The notes: a model not told the origin generated them from the sequence alone. Numbered from the stretch's first letter, positions 33,352-42,605 are shown. The stretch is DNA of 61,591 nucleotides from Spirochaetaceae bacterium (GCA_028820215.1 JAPPKD010000042.1:1-61591); one strand, 5' to 3'. A program made the numbers and translations.

Positions 33352-34094
33352 GCGTCTATCCCCAGCAGTCCTTCGAGCGTCCCGGCCAGCACGGCCGCGC
33401 GGTCGCCGTCGGACAACTCGATCGTGCGCAGGAAGTGGACGATGGGGCCCATCGCGTAGCGCGGATACCACGATCCGTACAGGAGCCGCGAGGAGCCGAA
33501 CTCCCGGCAGAGCGCCTCCACCCCGCCCAGGGGCTCGTAGCGGCTGAGCTCGAGATGCATGCCGTCGACCGCGCGCAGCATGGCCGGCACGAAGTGCTGG
33601 TGCGTGGGATGGGCGCCGACCACGATGCTGCGCAGGCGCGGGAACTCCGCGAGCGTGCGCACGATGTCATCCGGTGCCAGCTCCGTCAGGTCGATCACGG
33701 CCGGCGCGCCGATCTCGGCCAGCCACGTCAGCAGCTCGCCGTACAGCCAGGGAGTGAACGGCGAAAACACGCGCTCGCCCGCGCAGATGCGCACGCAGGT
33801 CAGGTCGCCGGCCGCGTGCCGCTCGACCAAGCGCTCGATCGAGATGGGTACCGGCAATCCCGTCCACTGCGGGAACAGCCGATCGTTGCGCCATTCGTCC
33901 AGCTCCTCGTCGGTCACGACGCCGTCCACGAACGGCTCGTGGCTGTTCGGGTGATGGATCAGCGCGCGGCCGACGCCGTGGCGGTCCATCTCCGCCAGGA
34001 GCTGCGCGCGATCGCGGAGCGGCGAGAGGCTCACCTTGGTATCGCCGACGGCGATGTTTGCGTCGAAGACCGGAGGACTGTCCATGTTCTGCAC
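33348..34094 (-). CDS. Amidohydrolase-2-like protein lacking metal ligands
   Basis: 248 residues with the same barrel layout as the next gene (AELMDRHGVGRALIHHPN-type start, VVGAHPTHQHFV, late LLYGSWYPR). The N-terminal HxH is replaced by DANIAVG, and the usual GSD Asp is replaced by Trp in GSWYP. It is probably catalytically inactive or altered, acting as a partner or regulator of the coupled active copy. Its extended -10 promoter is at 34106-34114. Confidence 0.72.
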   Translation of the reverse strand: MQNMDSPPVFDANIAVGDTKVSLSPLRDRAQLLAEMDRHGVGRALIHHPNSHEPFVDGVVTDEELDEWRNDRLFPQWTGLPVPISIERLVERHAAGDLTCVRICAGERVFSPFTPWLYGELLTWLAEIGAPAVIDLTELAPDDIVRTLAEFPRLRSIVVGAHPTHQHFVPAMLRAVDGMHLELSRYEPLGGVEALCREFGSSRLLYGSWYPRYAMGPIVHFLRTIELSDGDRAAVLAGTLEGLLGIDA

Positions 34095-34105
34095 GATCGG
34101 CGGGA

Positions 34106-34114
34106 ACGATACCA
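34106..34114 (-). promoter_or_regulatory. Extended -10 promoter of the amidohydrolase pair
   Basis: On the minus strand TGGTATCGT ends 12 bases before ATG 34094. The gap to the divergent sulfatase start is 83 bases in all. Confidence 0.5.
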
Positions 34115-34147
34115 GATCCGCGCGCGACGGTCAGGACGTCCGGCGCG

Positions 34148-34156
34148 TGCTACCCT
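34148..34156 (+). promoter_or_regulatory. Extended -10 promoter of the sulfatase gene
   Basis: TGCTACCCT is identical to the box before the MoxR operon. It ends 22 bases before ATG 34178, with CGAGGA as a possible ribosome site between. Confidence 0.5.
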
Positions 34157-34177
34157 CGCCCGGCGAGGAACCTGTCC

Positions 34178-35701
34178 ATGAAGTGCGTGATGTTGATGTT
34201 CGACTCCCTGAACCGCCACATGCTGCCCCCGTACGGCGGCGCCGCCGGCCCGCCGGTCCATGCGCCCAACTTCGCGCGGCTGGCCGAGCGCACCGCGGTG
34301 TTCGACCGCTCCTACATCTGCTCCATGCCGTGCATGCCGGCGCGGCGCGACCTGCACACCGGCCGCCCCAACTTCCTGCACCGGAGCTGGGGGCCGATCG
34401 AGCCGTTCGACGACTCGGTGCCGGACTTCCTGCGCGAGAACGGCGTCTACACGCACCTGTCATCCGACCACTACCACTACTGGGAAGAGGGCGGCGCCAA
34501 CTACCACGCCCGCTACCGGAGCTGGGAGTTCTTCCGCGGCCAGGAGGGCGATCCCTGGATCGGCATGGTCACCCCGCCGCCGGCCGGCAGCGCCCTGGGC
34601 CAGAACGCCTCCGACGACCCGACGCGGGTGCAGGATCGCGTCAACCGCCTGTTCATGCGCACCACCGCCGAGCTGCCGCAGTCGCAGACGGTGGCCGCCG
34701 GCATCGACTTCATGCGCCGCAACCGCGACGACGACAACTGGTTCCTGCACATGGAGACCTTCGACCCGCACGAGCCGTTCTACAGCAGCCGCGAGTTCAA
34801 GGACCGCTACGCCGATCACTACGCGGGGTGGCGCGCGAAGAACGGGCCGCTGTTCGACTGGCCGCGCTACGACTACGTCAGCGAGGACGCCGAGCTGGTC
34901 GACCACGTGCGCCACGAGTACGCGTCCCTGGTGTCGATGTGCGACGCACGCCTGGGCGACGTGCTGGACACCATGGACGAGCTGTCGCTGTGGGACGACA
35001 CGATGCTCATCGTCTGGACCGACCACGGCTTCCTGCTCGGCGAGCACGAGTGCTGGGCCAAGGTGTGGGCGCCGTACTACGAGGAGGTGTCGCACACGCC
35101 GTTCTTCGTATGGGACCCGCGCGCCGGCGTGCGCGGCGAGCGGCGGGAGGCGCTGGTGCAGCCGTCGATCGACCTGGGGCCGACGCTGCTTGAGTACTTC
35201 GGGTTCGAGCGGTTCGACGACATGCTCGGCCGCGACCTGGCGCCGGTGCTGGAGCGTGACGAGCCGGTGCGCGAGGCGGCGATCTTCGGCCAGCACGGCG
35301 CGCACGTGAACGTCACCGACGGCCGCCACGTGTATTGGCGCGGCCCCGCGGACATCGAGGACCAGGAGCTCTACGACTACACGCTGATGCCGGCGCGCAT
35401 GCGGACGCGCTTCGGCGCCGACGAGATGCGCGACGCGACGCTGGCCGAGCCGTTCTCCTTCACCAAGGGGCTGAGCACGCTGCGCATCCCGACCCGGGTG
35501 CGGTTCGGGGCGGAACGGGGCCGGCACGCCGACCGGAACCGTTCACGGCTGTTCGACCTGCAGAGCGACCCCGGCCAGACGTCGCCGCTGGACGACGACG
35601 CGATTGAGGCGCGCATGACCGCTCACCTGGTGCGGCTGATGGCCGAGGCGGATGCCCCGCCGGAGCAGTATCGGCGCCTGGGCCTGTCTCAGCCGGCCTG
35701 A
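34178..35701 (+). CDS. Type I sulfatase
   Basis: 507 residues of the alkaline-phosphatase superfamily. The N-terminal metal site is in MLMFDSLNRH. CMPAR at 52-56 is the CxPxR motif whose Cys is turned into formylglycine in active sulfatases. TDHGFLLGEH supplies the other metal ligands, and a C-terminal SRLFDLQSDPGQTSPL closes the fold. It would release sulfate from carbohydrate or alkyl esters. No signal peptide is seen, so it may be cytoplasmic. A formylglycine-generating enzyme is not in the window. Confidence 0.9.
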   Translation: MKCVMLMFDSLNRHMLPPYGGAAGPPVHAPNFARLAERTAVFDRSYICSMPCMPARRDLHTGRPNFLHRSWGPIEPFDDSVPDFLRENGVYTHLSSDHYHYWEEGGANYHARYRSWEFFRGQEGDPWIGMVTPPPAGSALGQNASDDPTRVQDRVNRLFMRTTAELPQSQTVAAGIDFMRRNRDDDNWFLHMETFDPHEPFYSSREFKDRYADHYAGWRAKNGPLFDWPRYDYVSEDAELVDHVRHEYASLVSMCDARLGDVLDTMDELSLWDDTMLIVWTDHGFLLGEHECWAKVWAPYYEEVSHTPFFVWDPRAGVRGERREALVQPSIDLGPTLLEYFGFERFDDMLGRDLAPVLERDEPVREAAIFGQHGAHVNVTDGRHVYWRGPADIEDQELYDYTLMPARMRTRFGADEMRDATLAEPFSFTKGLSTLRIPTRVRFGAERGRHADRNRSRLFDLQSDPGQTSPLDDDAIEARMTAHLVRLMAEADAPPEQYRRLGLSQPA

Positions 35702-35735
35702 CGGGGTTCGTCCGGCGCGTGCCGGCCGATCCGGA

Positions 35736-36098
35736 TCAGCAGAGGTCGATCCGGTCCTCGCGGTTCGGGACCATGCACAGGAACTCGAACGGCGCCTGCT
35801 CCACCTCGTAGGAGTGCGGCGTGCCGCCGGGAATGAGCAGCACGTTGCCCTCCCCGACCTCATGCACGGTGTCGCCGACCGTAACCCTGGCGCGGCCGCG
35901 GACCACATACTGCTCGTGCTCCACCAGGTTGGTATGACGCGGCATGCCGCCGCCCGCGCCCATCGTGAAGCGCCGCATGGCGAAGTTGGGCGCGCCGTCA
36001 TCCGGCCCGATCAGCACCGCGGTCTCGGTCGCGGTGCCGGCGGCCACCGGCGCGCACGGCACCTCGGTCGAACGCTTGACGACCCCTTGCGTTGCCAT
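35736..36098 (-). CDS. Cupin-domain protein
   Basis: 120 residues with the two cupin motifs: MPRHTNLVEHEQYVVRGRARV and IPGGTPHSYEVE, giving three His and one Glu as metal ligands. It is a single-domain bicupin-free form. Substrate unknown. It lies between the sulfatase and the ATPase-nuclease protein and may be monocistronic. Confidence 0.85.
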   Translation of the reverse strand: MATQGVVKRSTEVPCAPVAAGTATETAVLIGPDDGAPNFAMRRFTMGAGGGMPRHTNLVEHEQYVVRGRARVTVGDTVHEVGEGNVLLIPGGTPHSYEVEQAPFEFLCMVPNREDRIDLC

Positions 36099-36128
36099 GT
36101 CGGTGAGGGTACACCGCCGGGGCGTCCC

Positions 36129-37721
36129 TTACATCCCCCACACGATGACGGTGGTCTGCTCGCTGGAACGCTCCTCACGACGGAAGATCCTGTCCTCCCA
36201 CCGCTTCCCCTCGGTCCGGTCGAATACGACGAGGTGACCGCTCTGCGCTGCGCAACGGTCCATGTAGCGCGCGGTCTGCTCGACACCCTCACGAACCGTC
36301 CGTTCCAGGCTGGTGCGCAACACCTTGCACTCGATCACGACGCGCGTCGCGTCGTAAGGCACGCGGCCCGGCTGCGGCCAGATGATCAGCAGGTCGGTGC
36401 GCCCGCGCCCCAGGCCGTACTCACGCTCGATGCGCCCGCCGCCGTTGACGGTGCGTTGCAGGAACGCCTGCAACAGGAGCTGCGGGCCCGCTTCGGCATA
36501 ATCGAAGCGGGCCACCCAATGCTCGGAGTGCTCGCGGAAGAACGCCTGGAACGCGGCCAGCAGCTTGTCCACGTCGAGGCCGCCGTCGTCATCCACGTAC
36601 CAGGAGACGTCCTCGATCAGCTCTGCCTGGACCACGGAGGTGAGCTCTCGCGGCACGACCTCTGCGTAGATCGGATTGGCGATCCGAGGCGGGTCCTCGC
36701 GGGCGATCAGCCCGAGGTCGCGCACGTACTCCAGATCACGGGCGGTGGAGGTGCGCCGGTCGCCGCCGCTCAGCAACGGCTCGATCACGCGGCGTACGCG
36801 CTCCTCCCGGAGCTTGTCGGCGAGTTGATCGAGATGGATCACCCGGCTCAGGATGAGTTGCTCCTGGGCGTCGAGCAGGTCGGCGGCGGTGATCGCCCGC
36901 GACCGGTCATGGCCGGCGTGGTTGTCGAAGCAGGCTGTGCGACAGAGGGCGTTCACCAGCCACGGCTGGCCCCGAGTCTTGTTCCACACCGTTTCCAGCG
37001 CTTCCGGGGTAAACGCCTGCCCGGTCTCCTCGGTGTGCTGGGCGAGCAGCGCCCGCACGTCGGTCTCCGTGAAGTCGCCGAGGCGCAATGACTCGGCCCT
37101 GACGTTGAATGCGCTCCCGCCGGCGATCGCCGCGTTCTCGGAGCTGGAGTGGATGCGGTAATCGCGCACGTCGCGCACGCCGCACAGCACGATGCTCTGC
37201 GGAAACCCCGACGGACGCCTCTCGTAGCCGGCGCGCAACTGGCGGAGCAGCGATATCAGGGTATCGCCGATCAGCGAGTCGACTTCATCGATCAACAGCA
37301 CCAGGGGACGCGGATCGGTCATGCACCAGCGGGTCAGGGCCGCGCTCAGCGCGCGACCGGGACCGAACTTGGACAGGAGGCCGGGCCAGACGTCGTCCAG
37401 GAACCCGTCGCCTGCCAGGAGCGCCTGATCGGACAGCTCGCCTATGATGGTCTGCATCGCCGCCGGCAGGTCTTCGCGCAGTGCCTGGCCGGCTTCGACG
37501 TTCACGTACACGCACCGGAAATCGCCTTCTGCGCCGCTGCTGAGCAGGTCGCGCAGGGCCAGCAGGGCGGATGTCTTGCCGGTCTGCCGGGGTGCGTGCA
37601 GCACGAAGTAGCGCATGTCCCGTATCAGTTGGAGAATCTCCTCGAGATTCACCCGCTGAAGCGGCGGGATGCAGTAATGACGGGCGGCGACGACCGGACC
37701 TTCGGTGTTGAACTTGCGCAT
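36129..37721 (-). CDS. AAA ATPase with C-terminal PD-(D/E)XK-like domain
   Basis: 530 residues. The start at 37721 is the Met of MRKFNTEGPV, the usual beginning for this protein type; 37739 or a TTG at 37793 is possible. Walker A is APRQTGKTSAL and Walker B is PLVLLIDEVDSL. The C-terminal 110 residues have RTDLLIIWPQ and VVIECKVLR, an acidic-to-ECK pattern of restriction-type nucleases. Such AAA plus nuclease-like proteins are common and variable in number, and their role is unproven; a mobile-element or defence role is likely. It is divergent from the UPF0173 gene. Confidence 0.8.
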   Translation of the reverse strand: MRKFNTEGPVVAARHYCIPPLQRVNLEEILQLIRDMRYFVLHAPRQTGKTSALLALRDLLSSGAEGDFRCVYVNVEAGQALREDLPAAMQTIIGELSDQALLAGDGFLDDVWPGLLSKFGPGRALSAALTRWCMTDPRPLVLLIDEVDSLIGDTLISLLRQLRAGYERRPSGFPQSIVLCGVRDVRDYRIHSSSENAAIAGGSAFNVRAESLRLGDFTETDVRALLAQHTEETGQAFTPEALETVWNKTRGQPWLVNALCRTACFDNHAGHDRSRAITAADLLDAQEQLILSRVIHLDQLADKLREERVRRVIEPLLSGGDRRTSTARDLEYVRDLGLIAREDPPRIANPIYAEVVPRELTSVVQAELIEDVSWYVDDDGGLDVDKLLAAFQAFFREHSEHWVARFDYAEAGPQLLLQAFLQRTVNGGGRIEREYGLGRGRTDLLIIWPQPGRVPYDATRVVIECKVLRTSLERTVREGVEQTARYMDRCAAQSGHLVVFDRTEGKRWEDRIFRREERSSEQTTVIVWGM

Positions 37722-37861
37722 GGCATCAGGGCTCGACATGACGCTGACCGGCGCGATGGCGGAGAGTATCGGCGCCAAGCGTGGAGGCCACAAGCATACC
37801 TTGTCGTGCGGGGCCGCGGATGGGATGATCGCGGCTTACCACAGAGTTCGTGGAGGCCCCG

Positions 37862-38560
37862 ATGCCGACGCTCATCTTTCACGGTCACGCATGCTGGGAG
37901 ATGCAGGGCGAGCACCGCCTGTTGATCGATCCGTTTCTGTCCGGGAACCCGGTGGCAGACGTCGGTCCCGAGCACTTCGACACGCTGGACGCGATCCTGC
38001 TCAGCCACGGCCACGGCGACCACATCGGCGACGCGGAGCAGATCGCGCGCGCGACCGGGGCACTGATCGTGGCCAATTACGAGATCGCCTCGCACTTCGG
38101 CGACAAAGGCCTGGACACCCACGCGATGCACATCGGCGGCGGCTGCCACTTCCCGTTCGGCTTCGTCAAGCTCACCATCGCCCACCACGGATCGACCGGC
38201 CCCAACGGCGAGGCGCTCGGCAGCCCGACCGGCATCATCCTGCACGCGGACGGCAAGCGGGTGTACCACGCCGGCGACACCGGCGTGTTCCTGGACATGC
38301 AGCTCATCGCCGAGCTGAACGGGCCGTTCGACGCCGCGCTGCTGCCGATCGGGGACAACTACACCATGGGGATCGACGACGCGGTCAAGGCCACGGAGTT
38401 CATCGGCGCCCGCATGCACCTGCCGATGCACTTCGGCACCTTCCCGCAGATCGACGTCGACGCGCAGGAGTTTCAGCGCAAGGCGGCCGCCGTCGGACAG
38501 GCGGTCACGGTTCTGGAGCCGGGCGGCAGGTATGCCATCCCCCGAGCCGCCGTCCCATGA
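37862..38560 (+). CDS. Metallo-beta-lactamase-fold hydrolase, UPF0173 type
   Basis: 232 residues. The metal-binding HxHxDH is in LSHGHGDHIGD; later metal residues are in AHHGS, HAGDT and MHFGTFP. The family acts on small esters or thioesters; no specific substrate is visible. The ATG at 37862 follows GGAGG with five bases between. An in-frame start 12 bases upstream is less likely. Confidence 0.9.
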   Translation: MPTLIFHGHACWEMQGEHRLLIDPFLSGNPVADVGPEHFDTLDAILLSHGHGDHIGDAEQIARATGALIVANYEIASHFGDKGLDTHAMHIGGGCHFPFGFVKLTIAHHGSTGPNGEALGSPTGIILHADGKRVYHAGDTGVFLDMQLIAELNGPFDAALLPIGDNYTMGIDDAVKATEFIGARMHLPMHFGTFPQIDVDAQEFQRKAAAVGQAVTVLEPGGRYAIPRAAVP

Positions 38561-38598
38561 GCCGACCAGGATGGCCGAGCGCTACGAGGAGCTCGGGG

Positions 38599-39960
38599 TC
38601 ACCACGGCCCGCCGGTCTCGGGCGAAGCCGGCGGCGGAGTGCCCGCCCGACCCGGAGCGGTCGTCTCGACCAGGAAGGGCTGCAGGCGCTCCAGACCATA
38701 CAGCGGGATTGACACGATGCCGTCGTCGCGACGCATGCGATCGGCGTAGACGCGCACCGCCACCGGCGACCGATAGTGCTCCGCGAAGACGACCAGGCTC
38801 CGCAACCGTCCGGTTTTCCCCGCCTTGACCTCCACCGGCACCACCCGACCGCCCGCTGCCACCAGGTAGTCGACCTCCGCGCTGCTGTTCTTCTCCCGCC
38901 GATGCCAGTAGAACAGCTCCGGCCGTTCGTACGGGCTGCGATGCGCCAGCAGCTCCTGACCCACGAACTGCTCGGCAATCGCTCCGTCATCGATCCGCAT
39001 CGGATCGCCGTGGAGGAGTTGCTCGGTGGCGCCGCTCAGGTTCTGCATCAGACCGACGTCGACCATGAGGAGCTTGTAGTGACGGTCATCTGCCTCTGCG
39101 CCCAGTGGAAGGCCCGCCCCCGAGGTAGAGCAAATGCGATGGACCACTCCGGCCCGCGCCAGCAGCTCGACGGCCGAGCGCAGATCCCGCGATCGGCTGT
39201 CCGGGTCGACCTTCGAGTACATGAACTTGCGTCCGACCAGGCGTGCGGCGTGCAGGACGACCCGATCCAGGTGATGGTGATGCGAGGCCCGTGCGTACTT
39301 GCCGAAATCGTCCCGGAACGTCTGCGTGATGGCGGCCTGCACGCGGGTCGCCCGTGCGACGCTGCCGGTTTCCAGGTACTCGGCGACCACGGCCGGCATG
39401 CCGCCGAGCAGCAGGTAGGTTCTCAACAGGCCGATCAGGTGCTCGTGAACGGCCGGGCTCGTGGCGGTGGCGAGCGTCCTGGAAGCCTGCAGCGCCGGCT
39501 CCTCGCCGACAGCCGGCAGGAACTCCGAGAATGACACCGGATGCATGAAAAGGGGCTGGATACGGCCGACGGGCATGGACATCCGTTCTGCCTCCAGCGC
39601 GAACTCCAGGAGAGATCCGGCGCCGATCACGTGCAGCGCTGGCATGTCCTCGTAGAAGTAGCGCAGTGCCACGACGGCAGCCGGGCACGCCTGAATCTCG
39701 TCGATGAACAGCAGGGTGCGGCCCGGCTCGACCGGCTTCCCTCTCAGAACGCCGATCTGGTCCAGGATCTCCTGTGGGTCCAGGGTGTCGAAGCAACTCC
39801 GGAAGCGAGGTTGCCGCTCGAGGTTGATCGAGGCGACGTCCGCGAACCTTCGTTCGCCAAGAGCCGTGACCGAGTAGGTCTTGCCAACCTGACGGGCGCC
39901 ACGGATCAACAGGGGCCGGCGCCGATCGTCCTCCGCCCAGGCGTCCAGCACACGGTCCAC
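38599..39960 (-). CDS. ATP-binding protein with DUF4143 domain
   Basis: 453 residues. An N-terminal AAA core (about 1-160) has GARQVGKTYSV and LLFIDEIQACP. The C-terminal DUF4143 region (about 200-400) contains SSAEVDYLVAAGGRVVPVEVKAG, a nuclease-like E-x-D...E-V-K pattern. This family is widespread and often patchy; it may act in TA-like or mobile-element biology. The first normal start is GTG 39960; the frame is open about 20 codons further without a standard start. Imperfect palindrome and AT-rich DNA lie upstream. Confidence 0.85.
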   Translation of the reverse strand: MDRVLDAWAEDDRRRPLLIRGARQVGKTYSVTALGERRFADVASINLERQPRFRSCFDTLDPQEILDQIGVLRGKPVEPGRTLLFIDEIQACPAAVVALRYFYEDMPALHVIGAGSLLEFALEAERMSMPVGRIQPLFMHPVSFSEFLPAVGEEPALQASRTLATATSPAVHEHLIGLLRTYLLLGGMPAVVAEYLETGSVARATRVQAAITQTFRDDFGKYARASHHHHLDRVVLHAARLVGRKFMYSKVDPDSRSRDLRSAVELLARAGVVHRICSTSGAGLPLGAEADDRHYKLLMVDVGLMQNLSGATEQLLHGDPMRIDDGAIAEQFVGQELLAHRSPYERPELFYWHRREKNSSAEVDYLVAAGGRVVPVEVKAGKTGRLRSLVVFAEHYRSPVAVRVYADRMRRDDGIVSIPLYGLERLQPFLVETTAPGRAGTPPPASPETGGPW

Positions 39961-40046
39961 AGCTCGCCGCAGAATGATCGTCGGCCTCCGTGCGACACAG
40001 CGTACCGCGTTGAGTGGCTTAAATCAAGGGCATTTTTAACCACAGA

Positions 40047-40065
40047 ATGGCAATAACATTACCAT
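40047..40065. promoter_or_regulatory. Imperfect palindrome in AT-rich region upstream of the DUF4143 gene
   Basis: ATGGCAAT (40047-40054) and ATTACCAT (40058-40065) form arms with one mismatch around a 3-base centre. On the minus strand ATAAT-type boxes lie nearby. It is a likely operator or promoter element for the ATPase gene at 39960. The rest of 39961-40110 shows no gene. Confidence 0.4.
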
Positions 40066-40110
40066 ATTATGATCATTTCGCCCTCCAGGGGCGCCCTGGA
40101 CGTCAACGGC

Positions 40111-40875
40111 TCAGACGCAGCCGGGATGCGACCTGCCGTGAAGGAGCGGGTAGTCCGGCTTGTCGGCCGGGTCGCCGGTCCAGCGGGAGCGGGCGCTCAT
40201 GTAGTGCACGGCAAGCCCGCGCCGCCGGTAAGGGGTGCGGTTCGGCCCTGACCGGTGCAGCAACACGCTGTGGTGGAACGAGCAGCTTCCGGCGCGCAGC
40301 GTGATGGGCACCTCCCGCGCCAGGTCGATCGCCTCGTCCGGCACCTGCATGTCGGTGCGGTCGCCCACCTGCCACTCCTGGCTGTGGTCGCGGATGCCTT
40401 GCCGATGGCTGCCGGGGATGACGTACAGACAGCCGTTCTCCAGCGTGACTTCGTCCAGCGCCATCCAGCAGGTGGCCAGATCGGTCGGTTCGATCTTGAA
40501 GTAGGCGGAGTCCTGGTGATACGGCTTCTCGACTCCTCCGGGCGGCTTCATGAAGGTCTGGTCCCCGAACAACATGATGTCGGGGCCGAGCAGCGCGGTC
40601 ACGACCTCCATGACACGGGGGTGCCGGGCGTACTCCATGAAGAACGTATCGTGGGGCGCCGCCCCGTTGATCTTGCGCAGCGTGTCCAGGGAACGGCCCT
40701 TGTCCCGCGCGCCGGGCTCGTATTCGAGGTTGGCCTCCGGGAACGGGACCCGCCCCTCGGCGATCGCCTCGATGTGCTCGCGCGTCTCCTGCAGCTCGTC
40801 CGCGGTCAGGACATCCTCCACGACCGTGAATCCGTCGCGGCGGTATGTCTCCACCTGTGCGCTCGTGATCTTCAT
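40111..40875 (-). CDS. PhyH-family dioxygenase
   Basis: 254 residues. HxD in KPYHQDSAYF, IPGSHRQGIRDH, distal His in VLLHRSGPN and Arg residues after it. The full core is present, with a short basic C-terminus. Its ATG overlaps the stop of the NAD(P)-binding gene in ATGA. It is third in an operon with acetamidase and the NmrA-like protein, so its substrate may be related to an amide or its product. Confidence 0.87.
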   Translation of the reverse strand: MKITSAQVETYRRDGFTVVEDVLTADELQETREHIEAIAEGRVPFPEANLEYEPGARDKGRSLDTLRKINGAAPHDTFFMEYARHPRVMEVVTALLGPDIMLFGDQTFMKPPGGVEKPYHQDSAYFKIEPTDLATCWMALDEVTLENGCLYVIPGSHRQGIRDHSQEWQVGDRTDMQVPDEAIDLAREVPITLRAGSCSFHHSVLLHRSGPNRTPYRRRGLAVHYMSARSRWTGDPADKPDYPLLHGRSHPGCV

Positions 40876-41624
40876 GCCGTAACCCCCGTATGCCGATTGT
40901 CGCCGGTTTGCCGGCGATGCGCGAGCGCCGACGGCGTCTGGCAGCCGACGATCGCAGGGGCTTCACGGACCAACCCGTCGCTCTCTACGGCGTCCACCAT
41001 GAACAACGCGAAATCCACCCGTCGGGTGAGGTTGCTCTCCAGGATCGGGTCGCCCACGTGCCGGCTCCACACCGGCAGGCCCTGGCTCTCACCCTCCTCG
41101 AGATCGCTTCCGCGCACGACCGTCCACCGCGTGTCGCTGGCAAACACGCGCCGGCACGCTTCCACCTGATCGTCAAAGTCCGCGAAGCGAGCGAGGCGCG
41201 CGAGCGCGCCGACGATCGTCACCAACGCCTTCAGCTTCCACGAGTACGCGTCGTGCCCGTCGCGGGTGATGTGCCACCCGCACGAGAAGATGAGACGTGC
41301 CCCCGGAGGCGCGTAGTCGAGCACCGCCTGAGCGGTTCCGGTCGAGTACTGCCGGACTCCCCAAGGGACGAGCACGGTGAGTACGGCATCGCATCCCGCT
41401 ACTGCCTTCCTGATGACCGCGCGGTCGTTCGTGTCTCCGGGAACGATCGTGATTCGCCCGCGGAACCGGTCGAGCTTGCCGACGCTGCGCTCGCGGCAGA
41501 CGCCGACCACCTCGTAGCCTCGATCCAGAGCATGCTGCACCAGGTACTGCCCGAGCTTCCCGGACGCCCCGACGATGCAGACGCTCGGCTTGGGTAGCCG
41601 AGCTCCCACGTTCGAGGAGATCAT
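40872..41624 (-). CDS. NmrA-like NAD(P)-binding protein
   Basis: 250 residues with the Rossmann start VCIVGASGKLGQYLVQHA and PGDTNDRAVIRKAVAGCDAVL, typical of atypical short-chain reductases (NmrA/SDR_a5-like). There is no Tyr-x-x-x-Lys catalytic pair in the usual position; HDAYSWKLKALV holds a Tyr and Lys with shifted spacing. It may sense or reduce a small molecule. ATGA overlaps link it to the acetamidase upstream and the PhyH gene downstream. Confidence 0.75.
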   Translation of the reverse strand: MISSNVGARLPKPSVCIVGASGKLGQYLVQHALDRGYEVVGVCRERSVGKLDRFRGRITIVPGDTNDRAVIRKAVAGCDAVLTVLVPWGVRQYSTGTAQAVLDYAPPGARLIFSCGWHITRDGHDAYSWKLKALVTIVGALARLARFADFDDQVEACRRVFASDTRWTVVRGSDLEEGESQGLPVWSRHVGDPILESNLTRRVDFALFMVDAVESDGLVREAPAIVGCQTPSALAHRRQTGDNRHTGVTA

Positions 41625-42523
41625 TTGGCCGGCAGGTAGCGCATGGGCAACTCGGCGCCCACGGTCGCCAGCCCCAGCGTGTACTGATAGACGTTGATGC
41701 GGAAGTCGGGGTTGATGCAGGTGTGCAGGTAGGCGCGCTCAGGGCTCACGCCGTAGTCGTCCACCAGCCAGCGCATCAGGTCCTCGACCGCCTGGTCGAC
41801 CAGCACGGCCAGCGGCGCGCCTGAGCGCAGCGCGACGATGGAGTCTTGCTTCAGCAACCGGATGAACGGAATGCGCGTACCCTTGATCACCCGGCAGCGC
41901 GCCTGCACGACCGCCCGCGTCTCGTCCGCGGTCCCGTAGTACTCGGTGTCCGCCTGGCTGGCGTGCACGTCGCCCAGGAACAGCAGCGCGCCGGGGTGGT
42001 AGACGTTAAGCTGCACCCGCGTGCCCGTCGTGATGTCGCGCGAGTCCAGGTTGCCGCCGGAGATGGTCTGCCCCGTGGACGTATTGAGCGCTTCGCGCTC
42101 CGGAGCGACGCCTATGCAGCCCACCATCGGGCGGGTCGGCCACAGCCGCTCGCCGTCCAGGAAGGTGCTGCCGTCGCGGTGCTCGAATACGCGCACCGTC
42201 CACCGGTTCAATTCCGGCCAGCGGAAGTCGTCGCCGATCTTCGTGCGGTCCGGTCCCCAGTTGGTGTAGCCGGTGGGCTGCAGGTCGATCGACTCGATCT
42301 CGACCTCCAGCAGGTCTCCCGGCTCCGCGCCGGCCACCGCGATCGGCCCGCCGATCGGGTTGCTCTTCGGCGGCGTCGAGCGCTTGGTCGGCAGCGACGG
42401 GATGCGGTCGGCCATCTCCGGGGAGGTGACCAGCCCGGAGCCGGCATCCTCGGTCTCCACCTGGAAGCTCTCGCCCTCCTGCACCGTGATGAGCGGCTCG
42501 TCCGCGACGAACTCGTAGCGCAT
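41621..42523 (-). CDS. Acetamidase/formamidase family protein
   Basis: 300 residues matching FmdA/AmdA: PKSNPIGGPIAVAGAEPGD, GPDRTKIGDDF, RPMVGCIGVAPE, GGNLDSRD and LFLGDVHASQADTEYYG. The latter holds the acidic and His metal residues. The enzyme splits short amides to an acid and ammonia. It is the first gene of three, with start at ATG 42523; ATG 42550 would add nine residues. The operon may hydrolyse and oxidise an amide. Confidence 0.88.
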   Translation of the reverse strand: MRYEFVADEPLITVQEGESFQVETEDAGSGLVTSPEMADRIPSLPTKRSTPPKSNPIGGPIAVAGAEPGDLLEVEIESIDLQPTGYTNWGPDRTKIGDDFRWPELNRWTVRVFEHRDGSTFLDGERLWPTRPMVGCIGVAPEREALNTSTGQTISGGNLDSRDITTGTRVQLNVYHPGALLFLGDVHASQADTEYYGTADETRAVVQARCRVIKGTRIPFIRLLKQDSIVALRSGAPLAVLVDQAVEDLMRWLVDDYGVSPERAYLHTCINPDFRINVYQYTLGLATVGAELPMRYLPAK

Positions 42524-42568
42524 GGCCTGCGCTCGCCTGATCCTCTGCATGACCCCGCCACGATAGCA

Positions 42569-42605
42569 GTTGAGCCGCCGACCGCGCCGGACCTATGCTT
42601 GGGCG
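42569..42605 (+). repeat. Left copy of a 37-bp direct repeat containing a promoter
   Basis: It contains TTGAGC (42570-42575) and TATGCT (42594-42599) separated by 18 bases. The right copy (43074-43110) is identical in 35 of 37 positions. The predicted start of transcription is about 46 bases before the DUF433 ATG. Confidence 0.75.

Noticed and set aside
35652..37091. 479-codon plus-strand frame
   Set aside because: Shadow of the cupin and AAA-nuclease genes; no motif.
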